From: Paragonimus skrjabini miyazakii
Taxonomy: Eukaryota; Platyhelminthes; Trematoda; Plagiorchiida; Troglotrematidae
Length of the DNA stretch: 64,000 nt
Reading direction: 5' to 3'
NCBI GenBank assembly: GCA_014338405.1
Contig: JTDE01001374.1
Coordinates: 27,065 to 91,064, forward strand
Of the stretch, positions 23,808 through 33,564 are shown piece after piece. Position 1 is the first letter of the stretch. Every line of letters begins with the position of its first letter. The notes under the pieces were generated by a model. The model was not told where the DNA came from and did no database searches. It saw nothing but the letters and a program-made list of their open reading frames with translations. The position numbers and the translations under genes are program-made.

Positions 23808-24985
23808 ATCATCATCATCATCATAAACAGAAATACATCAGTGGATCACACTGATAATTAACTGCCACACAACCACGAAGAAGAATGAAGCAAACTCTGT
23901 ATAGGAGGGAAAAAGAAAGAAGAAGAAAAGGAAACGGGAGGGGACCTAACCACTAAAAATAACTACATCTATATTCAAGCATACAACATCAGGGTGCCTA
24001 CATCTTGCAAACGAACAACCAAGCTGTAAGTGAAAGTAAGGCGTCATCAGCAAGACAGCTTCCTCACGGCTTTCACTGTCCCGCACCATTAAGTGCACTC
24101 ACTCCAGAGACAACTCGGCCAAACAACGACAACATTCATGCTGCTGAGCTCGGTTAGCCGCCATCTCACCTAACGTCTCAAGTCACCGACACTGTCAGTC
24201 GCGAGTGCCCCAGCCTGGGAGACAAACCCGATATACAGTAACCAAATCCTTCGTGAACGATTTCGTTTCTCTACGCCAGGTCATCATCTGCCCACCTCGC
24301 ACCTTACGCCATTCGGCCACAGCGTCGGCAAACGATGCTCGGTGTGGCAAACGACTAGCTGGCATCCATAGTACATGATCCAGCCATCTATGTCTGTGCA
24401 AATGTAATGACTGAACAAAAGAACTCGTTTTACAATCAGTGCCAAACACCCGCTTTCTAACCTCCTCGCTGGGGCCACCAGATACGAGCGATTGCACGCA
24501 GACACCGGTGGTCAAATACTTGAAGACGTTTCACGTCCTCTCCCCTAAGTAGCCAGGTTTCGCTGCTGTGAAGTAATACAACCCTCACTGTCGCCTTATA
24601 TACGCGACCCTTAAGTTTCAAGTGAATACTTCTCTGTCGCCACAGGTGTCTCAGATTTGCGAACATCGCCCTAGCCTTAGAGATACGCGTTTCTATTTCA
24701 TGCCCTACACCTCCGTCGCCGCGGTTGATGCAGCTTCGCAGGTACGCAAACCGGCCAACCACCTCCATAACATCATTATCTCAAATTAGATCTATGTAAA
24801 CTCAGCAATCTTGGAGAAACACTTTGCATTTCGAGGCTGCAAAGCGCATTCCGAAGTACTTAGCAGAATGCGAAATTGAATTCAGCGTTGCTTGTGCTGC
24901 TTGAAAGTTGTCAAACAGCAACACCTTATCGTCAGCTTAATCAGGACCAGTCAACCTTCCACCAGATAGGAGACCCAAGTAAAAT
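23808..24985 (-). mobile_element. RTE element copy, 5'-truncated in the polymerase
   Basis: From high to low coordinates on the minus strand: SGGRLTGPD then ADDKVLLFDNF (motif C region), VVGRFAYLRSCINRGDGGVG, RVYKATVRVVLLHSSETWLL, VFDHRCLRAIARIWW, LPHRASFADAVAEWRKVRGG, MMTWRRETKSFTKDL, then the 3' untranslated region ending at ATCATCATCATCAT (23810). This is the best-preserved minus-strand copy. A few stops and frame shifts, including one near 24480, make it inactive. Confidence 0.85.
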
Positions 24986-25144
24986 ATAGTAAGTTTCCGT
25001 ATCAAAATTCCGTTTTGGTACATCTTATCTATCTCTGAATTATTGGTAGGTAGTAAGGGATTTGATTGACATAGGTTGAACATTACTCATAGGCGATTGC
25101 AGTTATCGCGTTTTCATCGACGTTTCAGCTAACCCATTTCGTAA

Positions 25145-25290
25145 AGAAGCTGTATGATAGAGGCAAGGATATGCACTACTGATGAATTCCAGCAAGAACG
25201 AAACTGGAATCTGGTGTTTCTTTTCAAAAGTGGTTGCCTGAACCAAGTTCCGAAATGCGACAGCTGTGATAAATTACGTGATGTTCAGAC
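25145..25290 (+). repeat. SINE-like repeat, copy C
   Basis: Shares CAAGGATATGCACT, then AGAACGAAACT, GTTTCTTTTC and GCGACAGCTGTGA with the repeats at 29800-29950 (minus), 30698-30880 and 33565-33735. The tRNA-like head is not clear in this copy. See the copy at 30698 for the full structure. Confidence 0.55.
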
Positions 25291-25367
25291 GTACAAACTT
25301 ACGTGCAAATGTACTTACAGAGCAATCTACGATTTTTCAATATATGGTACAGTACGTCAAAAGATAT

Positions 25368-25919
25368 TGTAATGAAAAGACGTCCAGTAATGCACAATCT
25401 TTATTGCCCAACTCGCTTGTTGCTTTGCTACGCGCGCGCTCGCGTTTACTAGTCAAAATTCCAGTCCACAACAGCCCCCGGTTTCCGCTCACACGTCATG
25501 TGCACTTCCACCCAGTTTATGTGTGATCAGCGTCTTCTGTCGTGGCGGGGGTGGGGTTCCGCCTGCCATTCTTCGTCCGTTGGTCCGATTTCACTGAGCG
25601 ATGACTAGTCCAGTCGCTCGTGTTGTCCGTAATCTATCTGCTATGGGCTTTGATCGTATTCCACGACCGTGTTGAGATATTCCTCCGAGTGTTGGGATAA
25701 TCGCGCCCCCCATCTGGTCGTCTAACTTATTTTGCTTGCCTGTCTCGCCCGTTGGTCTGATCCAGTCGAGCAATGACTCATCCGGTTGCCCACGCTCTCC
25801 CGATCCGCTCGCTTTGGGCTTTTGGACGTATTTCCCCTCGCGGTGAGGCACTCCGCTGAGTGTTGGAATACTCGTATCTCCGGCTTGATAATCCACCACA
25901 ACATAACCAGTTTTACACA
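25368..25919. repeat. GC-rich repeat with 171-bp tandem duplication, LTR-like
   Basis: The block is much richer in G and C than its surroundings. Two imperfect units start with GTTGGTC at 25580 and 25751 (period 171) and share GGGCTTTGATCGTATTCC-like and GAGTGTTGG words. The outer ends read TGTAATG...TTACACA, a TG...CA arrangement; on the minus strand an AATAAA signal lies near the end (about 25402). A solo LTR is one reading. No target duplication was found. Confidence 0.4.
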
Positions 25920-26097
25920 AAATCATGAAAGTATCCTAGTAGTTTTATCGTTGAAGTTGAAAATGGAGTAAGTGTTGCAAAGGTAAATGCCAATCAGCCC
26001 AAAAGGTTTAATATTTGTTAAGTATTATTGAACTTATTTAATTGTGTGAATTTTGAAACCCGAAGGTCGTTCCCCTCTTTTCCATTCTGTTCAAAAG

Positions 26098-26241
26098 GGA
26101 GCTAACAATCCGCCGGTTGTCCGAACAGTCACGAGAACAAGAACAACTCATAGGGCGGTTAAAAGAAGACATACTTATCAAGGATGCGAATCATCAAAAG
26201 GATATCCAATCTTTAGTGCAGCAATTGACTAATAAACAACA
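26098..26241 (+). CDS. RPGRIP1L: RPGRIP1L exon 4 (coiled coil)
   Basis: Begins with G, completing the leucine split with exon 3, then ELTIRRLSEQSREQEQLIGR and LKEDILIKDANHQKDIQSLV QQLTNKQ. It is rich in E, Q, K and L with heptad spacing and corresponds to the human stretch ending ...ELSLLQLREQQATDQRSNI. The polypyrimidine-AAAAG acceptor and GTGAGT donor are good. It ends in phase 2 (CA), and exon 5 supplies C for histidine. Confidence 0.8.
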
Positions 26242-26905
26242 GTGAGTGTTGACAATGCTGAGCAGTCAACTGGTCTCATTTTCATTTTAAATGCAACCTA
26301 TTTTTAAAAAATTAAGCAGTACAAAACGATAGCTGATTTCATTTTGGAATGTAAACACCTCTTATTGAGTTATCCGCGCACGCGAAGACCTGACTAAACT
26401 ATGTAAAAATAAATGATGGAATAATCGTCGATAAATAAAATTGAAGGCAATCTGATCAAGCGATAATGGTTATGCGTATAGGTTTTATTTATCTTCTATG
26501 CCACAGCTAGAATTGGCGACTCTCGTGAACACAATCATTATCACAGCCATTGGTTCACTTACCATACGACCGTAAGTTTAATAAAAAAACTCCTTAATTT
26601 GGAATTACACAACAGAGAGAGAGAGGATCCGATTCAACTCTTGAACTCTTCACGTTTAAACAGCAGCGATCCAGCTCAGGGTGACTACCTACATCTTGCT
26701 TCAGGGTAAACTAGACAGCCACAGTTAATGGTCACCATGATCACATTTGGCCATAAGTATATTACTCAATGCTCTACTTTGTGCCTGACTGAGGACTTGA
26801 AGATTTCGGTAAACTTCTCTGGATAAGCAACGCTAGTAGCGAGCAATTATGTAAAACTTTTTCCTGTTCAGTTTTTTTTTTTATCCCCCCCCCCCCCCCT
26901 CTTAG
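26242..26905 (+). other. RPGRIP1L intron 4, homopolymer acceptor tract
   Basis: 664 bp. The polypyrimidine tract before exon 5 is a run of about 13 T, then AT, then 15 C directly before TCTTAG. It also contains a GAGAGAGAGAG run near 26616. No coding sequence or transposon was recognised. Confidence 0.8.
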
Positions 26906-27158
26906 CGATACATTGAAGGAAAACATCGATCTAATTCGGAATCAAAGGGCTTTACGTGAGAAGCAGCATCAAATTTCTACTCTCGAAGCGCGCATTCAGG
27001 ATGCTGAAGCCGGTCAAGAGGCCACCAAAGCGACTAACCGTAAGCTGGTTGCGGAAGTCGAGCGTCTTACACGGGAACTCGGAGCGTTGGAACAAAAACT
27101 TACTGGGTTACAACTTGGAAAAAATTTGACTCCCAATGAAAGTTTGAAACAACTGCAG
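26906..27158 (+). CDS. RPGRIP1L: RPGRIP1L exon 5 (coiled coil)
   Basis: Reads DTLKENIDLIRNQRALREKQ, HQISTLEARIQDAEAG, TNRKLVAEVERLTRELGALE and QKLTGLQLGKN..ESLKQLQ. This follows human NVEMIKLHKQLVEK..ALSAMEGKFIQLQE..LEKQLHSMKFSE..IEELQ almost position for position, without large gaps. It is a long continuous coiled coil. It starts after TCTTAG with one nucleotide of a split codon and ends in phase 0 at CAG/GTATAC. Confidence 0.9.
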
Positions 27159-27837
27159 GTATACAGAAATACATAGACTTTTCAGTTAAGCGGTCCATAT
27201 CCGTTTGTTTGTTCAAGTGACTTATCTGTTTTGTTGACTACCTTAAATGAATAAACTTTGGTTTCTCAAGCAACGACTATATATGTCACTCAGTAAACTT
27301 ATATGTGAATTTAGGTAGGAGATATTGTTTGGTTCATGCCGTGTCAGATTGCATTGCGTCTTTACTGGTGCTGGTGAGTTCAAGATCACCTGCACCACGA
27401 ACAACCTGTATCTTCCTTCATATGTATAAGCAGTTGCTATCACATGGCACATGGTCATCCCCCGTACCGTGAAAAACTGGTTTTCATTCCTCCATTGTTT
27501 TGGCCATTATCGGATCTGTGCTCCAGTTGACGACTATCACTTTACTGCGGTCTATTTTGTGATTAGGATTGATATTGTTCAGTATAGTATTTTGTATTTA
27601 GAACTTGTAATCACATATCGAAGCTCGTTGCTGAAAAAGTAATGTATCATAACGCTTCTGGCTTTACTTCTCAGATTGATCAATGTAAAGGAACGATTTT
27701 TGGCGCTTCTAAACAGGCCAACAAATCATTGAAACATTTGACCATTTGTTTATTATAACTGAAATGTAGTGCATCATATCAGAAAAGTGAAGTAACATAT
27801 ATATGTATATGTATATCTGCGCGATTATGTTAAATAT

Positions 27838-29020
27838 CGTTCTGATTATGCTGACGATAAGGTGTTGCTGTTTGACAACTTTCAAGGGGCACAAGCAACG
27901 CTGAATGCAATTTGTCGTTCTGCTAAGTACTTCGGAATGCGCTTTGCAGCCTCGAAATGCAAAGTGCTTCTGCAAGATTGCTGTGATTACGTAGGTTTAA
28001 TGTTAGATAATGAATTCATGGAAGTTGTTGACCGGTTTGTACACTTGGGAAGCTGCATCAGCAGCGGCGGCGGAGGTGTAGGGAATGAAACAGAGGCGCA
28101 TATTTCTAACGCTAGGGCGGTGTTTGCTAATCTGAGGCACTTTTGGCGACAAAAAGCTATCTCTCTGAAGCTTAAGGGTCGCGTATATCAGACGACAGTG
28201 AGGGCTGTATTACTTTACGGCAGCGAAACCTGGCTACTTAGGGTAGAGGACGTGAACCGTCTTCAGGTATTTGACCACCGATTTCTGCGTTCAGTCGTTC
28301 GTATCGGGTGGCCCTAACGAGTAAGCAACGAGGAGGTTAGAAAGCGGGTGTGTGGCAATGATCGTCAAACTAGTTCTTTTATTCACTCACTACATTTGCA
28401 CAGAATTAGATGCCAGTTAATCGTTTGCCACACCGAGCACTGTTTGTCGACGCTACGGCCGATTGGCGTAAGGTGCGTGGTCGACACATGATGACCTGGC
28501 GTAGACAAATGAAATCGTTCACGAAGAGGTTGGGCACTGTAGATCGGGTTCGTCTCCCGGGTTGGAGCCCTCGCGACTCACAGAGTCAAGGGCTTGAAAC
28601 TTTAGGTGAGATGGCGGCTAACCGAGCTCAGNNNNNNNNNNNNNNNNNNNNNNNNNNNNNNNNNNNNNNNNNNNNNNNNNNNNNNNNNNNNNNNNNNNNN
28701 NNNNNNNNNNNNNNNNNNNNNNNNNNNNNNNTGAGTGCACTTAATGGTGCGGGGCAGTGAAATCCGTGAGGAAGCTGTCTTTCTGATGACGCCTTACTTT
28801 CACTTACATCTTGGTTGTTCGTTTGCAAGGTGTAGGTGGCTTGATGTTGTAGGTTTGAATGTAGACGTAGCTATTTTTAGGGGTTAGGTCCCCTACCCTC
28901 TCCCTTTTTTTCTCTTCCTAAACAGGGTTTGTTTTTTTTTCTTCATGGTTGTGTGGCAGTTAAGTATCAGTGTGAACCACTGATGTATTGCTGTCTATGA
29001 TAATGATGATGATGATGATC
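27838..29020 (+). mobile_element. RTE element copy in intron 5
   Basis: Starts inside the polymerase at YADDKVLLFDNF (motif C) and continues with FVHLGSCISSGGGGVGNETE, GRVYQTTVRAVLLYGSETWL, VFDHRFLRSVVRIGWP, then after frame changes LPHRALFVDATADWRKVRG, MTWRRQMKSFTKRLG and RVRLPGWSPRD. The 3' untranslated region ends in a GATGATGATGATGATGAT tail at 29020, only 39 bp before exon 6. About 30 bp of coding sequence is missing near 28410 relative to the other copies, and a sequencing gap interrupts it at 28632. Confidence 0.9.
28632..28731. other. Assembly gap (100 N)
   Basis: Exactly 100 N, a usual placeholder length. It lies between GAGCTCAG and TGAGTGCAC of the RTE copy. In the sister copy (about 17920-17970) these two words are 42 bp apart, so the true missing length is probably about 42 bp. 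Confidence 0.95.
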
Positions 29021-29059
29021 GTGGTGAACATAATACTGTGCTTTTCTTCTCTTTCCTAG

Positions 29060-29133
29060 TTACAACAAGCTTTAGATGATTTGAAGCGAGAAAATGATGT
29101 TCTGAAAGAATCAAATGAGAAACTGATCAACAA
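29060..29133 (+). CDS. RPGRIP1L: RPGRIP1L exon 6, GC donor
   Basis: Reads LQQALDDLKRENDVLKESNE KLIN and leaves AA. Corresponds to human LQ.[21 protein letters not shown]. The exon is followed by GCAAGT, the consensus of rare GC-AG introns. Joining to 32431 gives KLIN-N-AFSGMSEQTW, which aligns with human KLYDSAFSAAHEEQW. The nearby GT sites (29138 and 29153) would lose the AFS motif. It begins in phase 0 after TTTCCTAG. Confidence 0.85.
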
Positions 29134-29799
29134 GCAAGTCATTTTATTTAAAGTGTAAACGGCGGTACAAGTTAAACTTTCAACGCTCTGTACAACTTAT
29201 CATATTCAAAGATTTGGAGTTAGAGTGGTGAATTTTGTAATAATTCCATACAGTTCGAAAGTTCAACTTAATCTTGCTTTCACTCATGACAAAGGCAGTC
29301 GAAACGGCAAGCAATAATCTATAATGGTGAACAAACTGTTTTTACGGTGTTGGGAACAAACTGCTTTTACCACGCAAAGTATACAGATCGGACGCGAGAG
29401 AATATATTGTGCCCTGTACAAATTCACGACATTTAATATACTCTTGTCTAAATCACCACAAGAAGAAAATAAACAGAACAAGAACTTTCGAAATTTTCGA
29501 CTCACTCAGGCAACTTCAGCAACCAGTGATCAATTCTAAGTCGGTCGGTTATTTGCAAAAATATCTCTTATCCTGATCGGCAGATAGCCACGTGTGTTTT
29601 GGTCCTCCGTACTCTGTTTTGCCAACAGTTTATCCGACATGGTGAGGTCAGCAAGTGATCCGTATAATCAAATCAAACCAGTTTGCACCTCTACAAAACA
29701 GCTGATTATAAAGTGTGGAACAACATTCCACAAAGCGAAGTACATTTAGTTCAGGTAGTAGGAGAATTTTGAGTTGTGTAATTTGAAAGTCCACGCAAC

Positions 29800-29950
29800 T
29801 GGTCACAGATTTCGCATTCCCACACACTTTCCAGTCAGCCCCATTCGAAAATAAGTACCACACTTGAGTTTCGTTCTTGTCACAGCTCATCTGCAGTGCA
29901 TATCCTTGCCATGGCCAAGGCTAGAACTCCGACCACGCATCCATGAGGCA
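29800..29950 (-). repeat. SINE-like repeat, copy D
   Basis: Reverse complement reads GAGTTCTAGCC (B-box-like), GGCAAGGATATGCACTGC, AAGAACGAAACTCAAGT, then TTTTCGAATGGGGCTGACTG and ATGCGAAATCTGTGAC. It is the best match to the copy at 30698-30880 in the body region. Confidence 0.6.
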
Positions 29951-30499
29951 ATCTTGTTAACTAATACTTGACCAAATTAATTGTTGGTACGACCAACTTG
30001 TCATATGCTGTGATTTTAACTTGGAGGAACGTCATGGTCGTGTGGTTATCGATCAGATTTAACAGGACGGTTACTGTGACTCTTCTGCAAACGATCAGGC
30101 GACCTGAGCATTACTCACCAGCGAGTGTGGCTCAGTGTTTGAATACAATGACCCAGTACTTCCTAGTGTGGGGTCACTGACGAACTGATTAATATAGACT
30201 CCCAGTGAAAATGTCTCCGGAGATCAACTCATAGTCGCAGCAAAAATATTTTGTGTCAACGATCTCAGACCTTAATGAAACTGGAGTATAGTGCTGCTTT
30301 TTAAAAGAAGCTGGCTGAAAACTCTATGGAAAGGCAGAAGCTGAAATTAACTCTAAATGATTTTCAACTGATATATGGTGTGTTACGGTTCATAAATTGC
30401 TCATATGGTTATGGAAATGTGATAAACATAATTTGAATACCACTCACATTTGATTGCTGCTTTCTTACTCAAATAGAGTTTATGTGGCCGCTTCTTAAT

Positions 30500-30600
30500 A
30501 AAAGTGTTAGGCTCTCATTATGGCCCATCGGTGAATTGAACTCAGACATATGTTCCTGGGGAACAACCGTGTTAGTCATTGTTCCACTGACCTCACTTTA
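30500..30600 (-). repeat. tRNA-like head (A and B box)
   Basis: The minus strand reads TGAGGTCAGTGGAACAATGA near 30590 and GAGTTCAATTCACC near 30540, spaced about 45 bp, resembling the A and B boxes of a Pol III internal promoter. No intact tRNA cloverleaf was found. It is probably another SINE-type head, pointing away from the copy at 30698. Confidence 0.35.
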
Positions 30601-30697
30601 GACAAGAATGAATTGTCACAGATACACAATCGCTGACCTCTGAGTTTGATTCACAAGCAAAATTGACCGACCGTTAAAATGTGGTAATTCTTTCGTA

Positions 30698-30880
30698 ACT
30701 AGTGTGAGGTCAATGACGCAGCTGTCAACAGTGTTGCTTCGAACAAACCTGGCTTGGGTTCTAATCCTAGCGGTGGCAAAGATATGCATTACTGCCGAAC
30801 TCCGACAGGAGAGAAACCCAAGTCTAGTGTTTCTTTTCGAAGGAGATTGACTGGAAAGCCCATCTGATTACGAAGACTGT
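30698..30880 (+). repeat. SINE-like repeat, copy A with Pol III-type head
   Basis: The head has GTGAGGTCAATGACGCAG (A-box-like, 30703-30720) and GGTTCTAATCC (B-box-like, 30757-30767), at tRNA-like spacing. The body follows: CGGTGGCAAAGATATGCATT, GACAGGAGAGAAACCCAAGT, GTGTTTCTTTTCGAAGGAG and GACTGGAAAG. Three other copies in the neighbouring introns share the body. This composition, tRNA-derived head and unrelated body, is that of a SINE, but the 3' tail and target duplications were not resolved. Confidence 0.55.
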
Positions 30881-31159
30881 GATGTTCGACCTGAAATATT
30901 AATTAACCTACTTGGTCAAAGAATAAAACAGCTATCTTTTTTGACTCCGTAACGAAAATCTCTCGGTTATACGTAAGGCACTAATTTCATACTACCTGTT
31001 GACCAGCAGATCTGACTACTCGTGAGTAATCTGAAACATTGAGTTCCCTTTATCCAGTTCATTAAGATAGCAAGAAGACATACATTGCGAGTTACAAGTA
31101 TTTCGTATATTCTCATCAGTCATTCAGTTATACAGGTTAAGCGCTTGGCGACAAAACAA

Positions 31160-32140
31160 TGAAGTGAACGAACATCACATGGGAGCAATCAGGGTTCACT
31201 GCCATGGTAACGAGATTGACTGCATCAGTACCTTTTGCCAACAAAGGGCCGGGGCGTCACGCTTGATCAACAATGCTTCCGAGAATGCCAACAGCCTGGG
31301 GTTGCGGTTACGCAATAGTACCATGAACAAAGTGACAGGGTCAACCACATGACCTGTTGCGATTAAGTGTTTCGCGATCGAAGACGCCTGATTTCTGTTC
31401 GAGTGTTGGCATACTGACTCGCGTTGTGTCATTGTTTGCACTAGCCACTTGGAGATGTGCTCCGCCTTCCTTTGTCGTAAGTTTCGGTCCGTTCTGCCAA
31501 TGTATGAGTTGCCGCAGCTGCAAGTGAACTGGCAGATAACATGAGAGGCAGAGGTTTCCGAGAAGGGACGATCGGGGCAGTGGAGACTCGTTCTACGGGT
31601 GGAAAGCAACAAGCATAATTCCGTTGCGGGATATGCGCGATCAATGGCTGACTTCAACTTTCGACTTACAACGGTGATATTGTGGTCACCTGTGTAAGAA
31701 TGGGTGATAAAAACCTGCTACTTCGGCACTGATTGTGGTTGGGGGGTAGCCACTCGTTCAACTTTCAACAAATTTGGCCGGATGTTCATTCGCCAGCAGA
31801 ACACTCTTCAAGAGCTCCTCTTCAGACTTTAGATGGTCGGCTGTGCATATTTTCCTTGCTTGGTGAAAAATGGATCGCACTAAACTACGTTTGTAAGCCA
31901 CTGGCGCTAATGAAGAGAGTTGTAGGTACTGCCCACTCCATGTGGCTTTACGATAAACAGCCCTACTAAGTGTACCGTCTAAACGTCTAGAAATAAGGAC
32001 GTCTAAGAACGGTAGTGAGTTATCTAGCTCTTGTTCATGTGTGACACGGAGATTTCGATGAGTGGAATTAAACTGGTGTAAAAGAGTAATAAAACGTTTA
32101 AAATCGGTGAATATTAGAATGTCATCGACATAACGTTCTT
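31160..32140 (-). mobile_element. Penelope-like element: polymerase end plus GIY-YIG endonuclease
   Basis: From high to low coordinates on the minus strand: ERYVDDILIFTDF (reverse transcriptase motif C, YVDD at 32121-32132), LPFLDVLISRRLDG, YRKATWSGQYL, KRSLVRSIFHQARK, then a Cys-rich GIY-YIG domain: CQFTCSCGNSYIGRTDRNL, RQRKAEH, KHLIATGHVVD. This is the domain order of Penelope-like elements, whose GIY-YIG nuclease cuts target DNA. The endonuclease frame (31196-31657) is open for 153 codons; the polymerase part has stops, and the 5' half is missing. Confidence 0.85.
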
Positions 32141-32305
32141 CCTCGGAAAACTCTGCCTCTCATGTTATCTACCAGTTCACTTGCAGTTGCGGTGACTCAT
32201 ACATTGGCAAAACGGACCGAAACTTACGACAAAGGAAGGCGGAGCGCATCCCCAAGTGGCTAGTGCATACAATGACTCAACGCGGGTCAGTATGCCAATA
32301 CTCAC
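32141..32305 (+). mobile_element. Inverted second GIY-YIG fragment of the Penelope-like element
   Basis: The plus strand encodes SHVIYQFTCSCGDSYIGKTD, RNLRQRKAERIPKWLVHTMT and QRGSVCQY, a diverged copy of the minus-strand domain at 31380-31560. The junction with the polymerase lies around CTCGGAAAACTCTGCCTCT (about 32138-32155), where both partners have similar sequence. The fragment ends near 32305, about 125 bp before exon 7. Confidence 0.85.
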
Positions 32306-32430
32306 GAATAGTCATATAGTGTTAGCTGATTTTACACCGCTTTGCAAATTCTGTCGCTTCGTTATAGTCATCCGTGGTTCATTTCAATGGGCCACGATGA
32401 TATACTCCCATTATTCGCCTGTCAAAACAG

Positions 32431-32668
32431 TGCATTTTCAGGCATGTCCGAACAGACATGGATGAGACAGGAACACGCATTGCGAACTCAAATCAGTCGA
32501 CTGGAAGCCCTACTACAGCGGCAGTCGAAGGTGGACGCGACGCATGTAGATTCGAAAACAGAGGCAATTGTCCAATTACAGAACACGGCTGTGGAATCTG
32601 GGGCGCCTGGTATTAAAGCTTATGGACAATCTATCATCACTCAAAAGTCCATTGAACCAATTGCTCAG
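32431..32668 (+). CDS. RPGRIP1L: RPGRIP1L exon 7 (coiled coil)
   Basis: After AAAACAG, T completes asparagine with exon 6, then AFSGMSEQTWMRQEHALRTQ, ISRLEALLQRQSKV, and the weaker ATHVDSKTEAIVQLQNTAVE..SIITQKSIEPIAQ. The first part aligns with human AFS..[23 protein letters not shown]. The second half is shorter and poorly conserved. Ends in phase 0 at CAG/GTGGGT. An internal AG at 32441 would be out of phase with exon 6. Confidence 0.85.
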
Positions 32669-33564
32669 GTGGGTTGAACGAGTTGCCACAATAAGTGGTT
32701 TTAACATTTTGTCAGAAACATTTTGCTGCCACGGTCATCCTTGCGTACTTGATAGCAGATCAATGAATGAACCTACCGGTTTGTTCAAACTAAACGAATC
32801 GCAAAATACTTCGGATTAAATTATTGTAACGGGTCGTTCATATCGGATCCCCTTGCTCAAGAGTACCATCTACTATATGTTGAATTTTCACCTTGCCGAC
32901 TATTTCATAACACTTTGGGTTGGTTCAAGCCGTACCTACTACGTGAGCTCAAGATTTAGCTTACACGTTTGAAGTATTCGCTTTTGTGTTTGGAATATAC
33001 TGCATTCCAAACTAGTAATCACAGACGCATTATTCAAATGACTCAGGTGCTACGTATGCTGTGAGGTCTATTCACAACGTGATGGTTACATACCAAGTGG
33101 TTAGAAGCCCAGTGGACCCTGTTTGCTACACACATTTGGAGTACGCGAAACTCAGTCTTCCGAAACGTAGGATGTTCTTTGTTGTTGCTTTTTTTCTCTG
33201 ATTTAAGAATGTATCTCTCACACTGAATTATCAACCAGAAAAACAAACAATAATTTGACGTTACCATAGGCCTTGGATGAGTGGACAGTAGTGAATCTAC
33301 AGTAGAACTGTCAATAATTTCGTTATCTCCAAACGGTACCTGGGTTTGGACTTCTTGTGCTCTAGTATCAAAACTCGCTTACTACGTGGACCAGAGGTCA
33401 GTTACTGTTCTCATGAGAATATCACGTTGGTCATGGTGCCGGGATGATAGTGATGACGTCCGACAATGAGGACGACAGATCTATGACATCTAAACGCTCG
33501 GTAACATACCCATGTGATTAATGGCTGAGAGGAACTAACTAGAAATTTATCTAACTACAAGGAC

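Larger units (their letters stand above)
22495..26097 (+). other. RPGRIP1L intron 3
   Basis: 3.6 kb, GTGAGT...AAAAG, phase 2. Contains an RTE copy (23808-24985, minus), a SINE-like copy (25145-25290) and the GC-rich duplicated repeat (25368-25919). Nothing was seen in 22500-23800. Confidence 0.6.
29134..32430 (+). other. RPGRIP1L intron 6 (GC-AG)
   Basis: 3.3 kb with GCAAGT donor and AAAACAG acceptor, phase 2. Contains two SINE-like copies (29800-29950 minus, 30698-30880 plus), a further tRNA-like head (30500-30600 minus) and the Penelope-like element with an inverted fragment (31160-32305). Confidence 0.75.

Noticed and set aside
27709..27975. 88-codon minus-strand frame
   Set aside because: Antisense of the start of the intron 5 RTE copy plus TA-rich microsatellite sequence.
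29138..29154. GT donors (29138 and 29153) for exon 6
   Set aside because: Both would need an acceptor at 32456 and lose the conserved AFS..EQ residues; the GC donor fits phase and protein.
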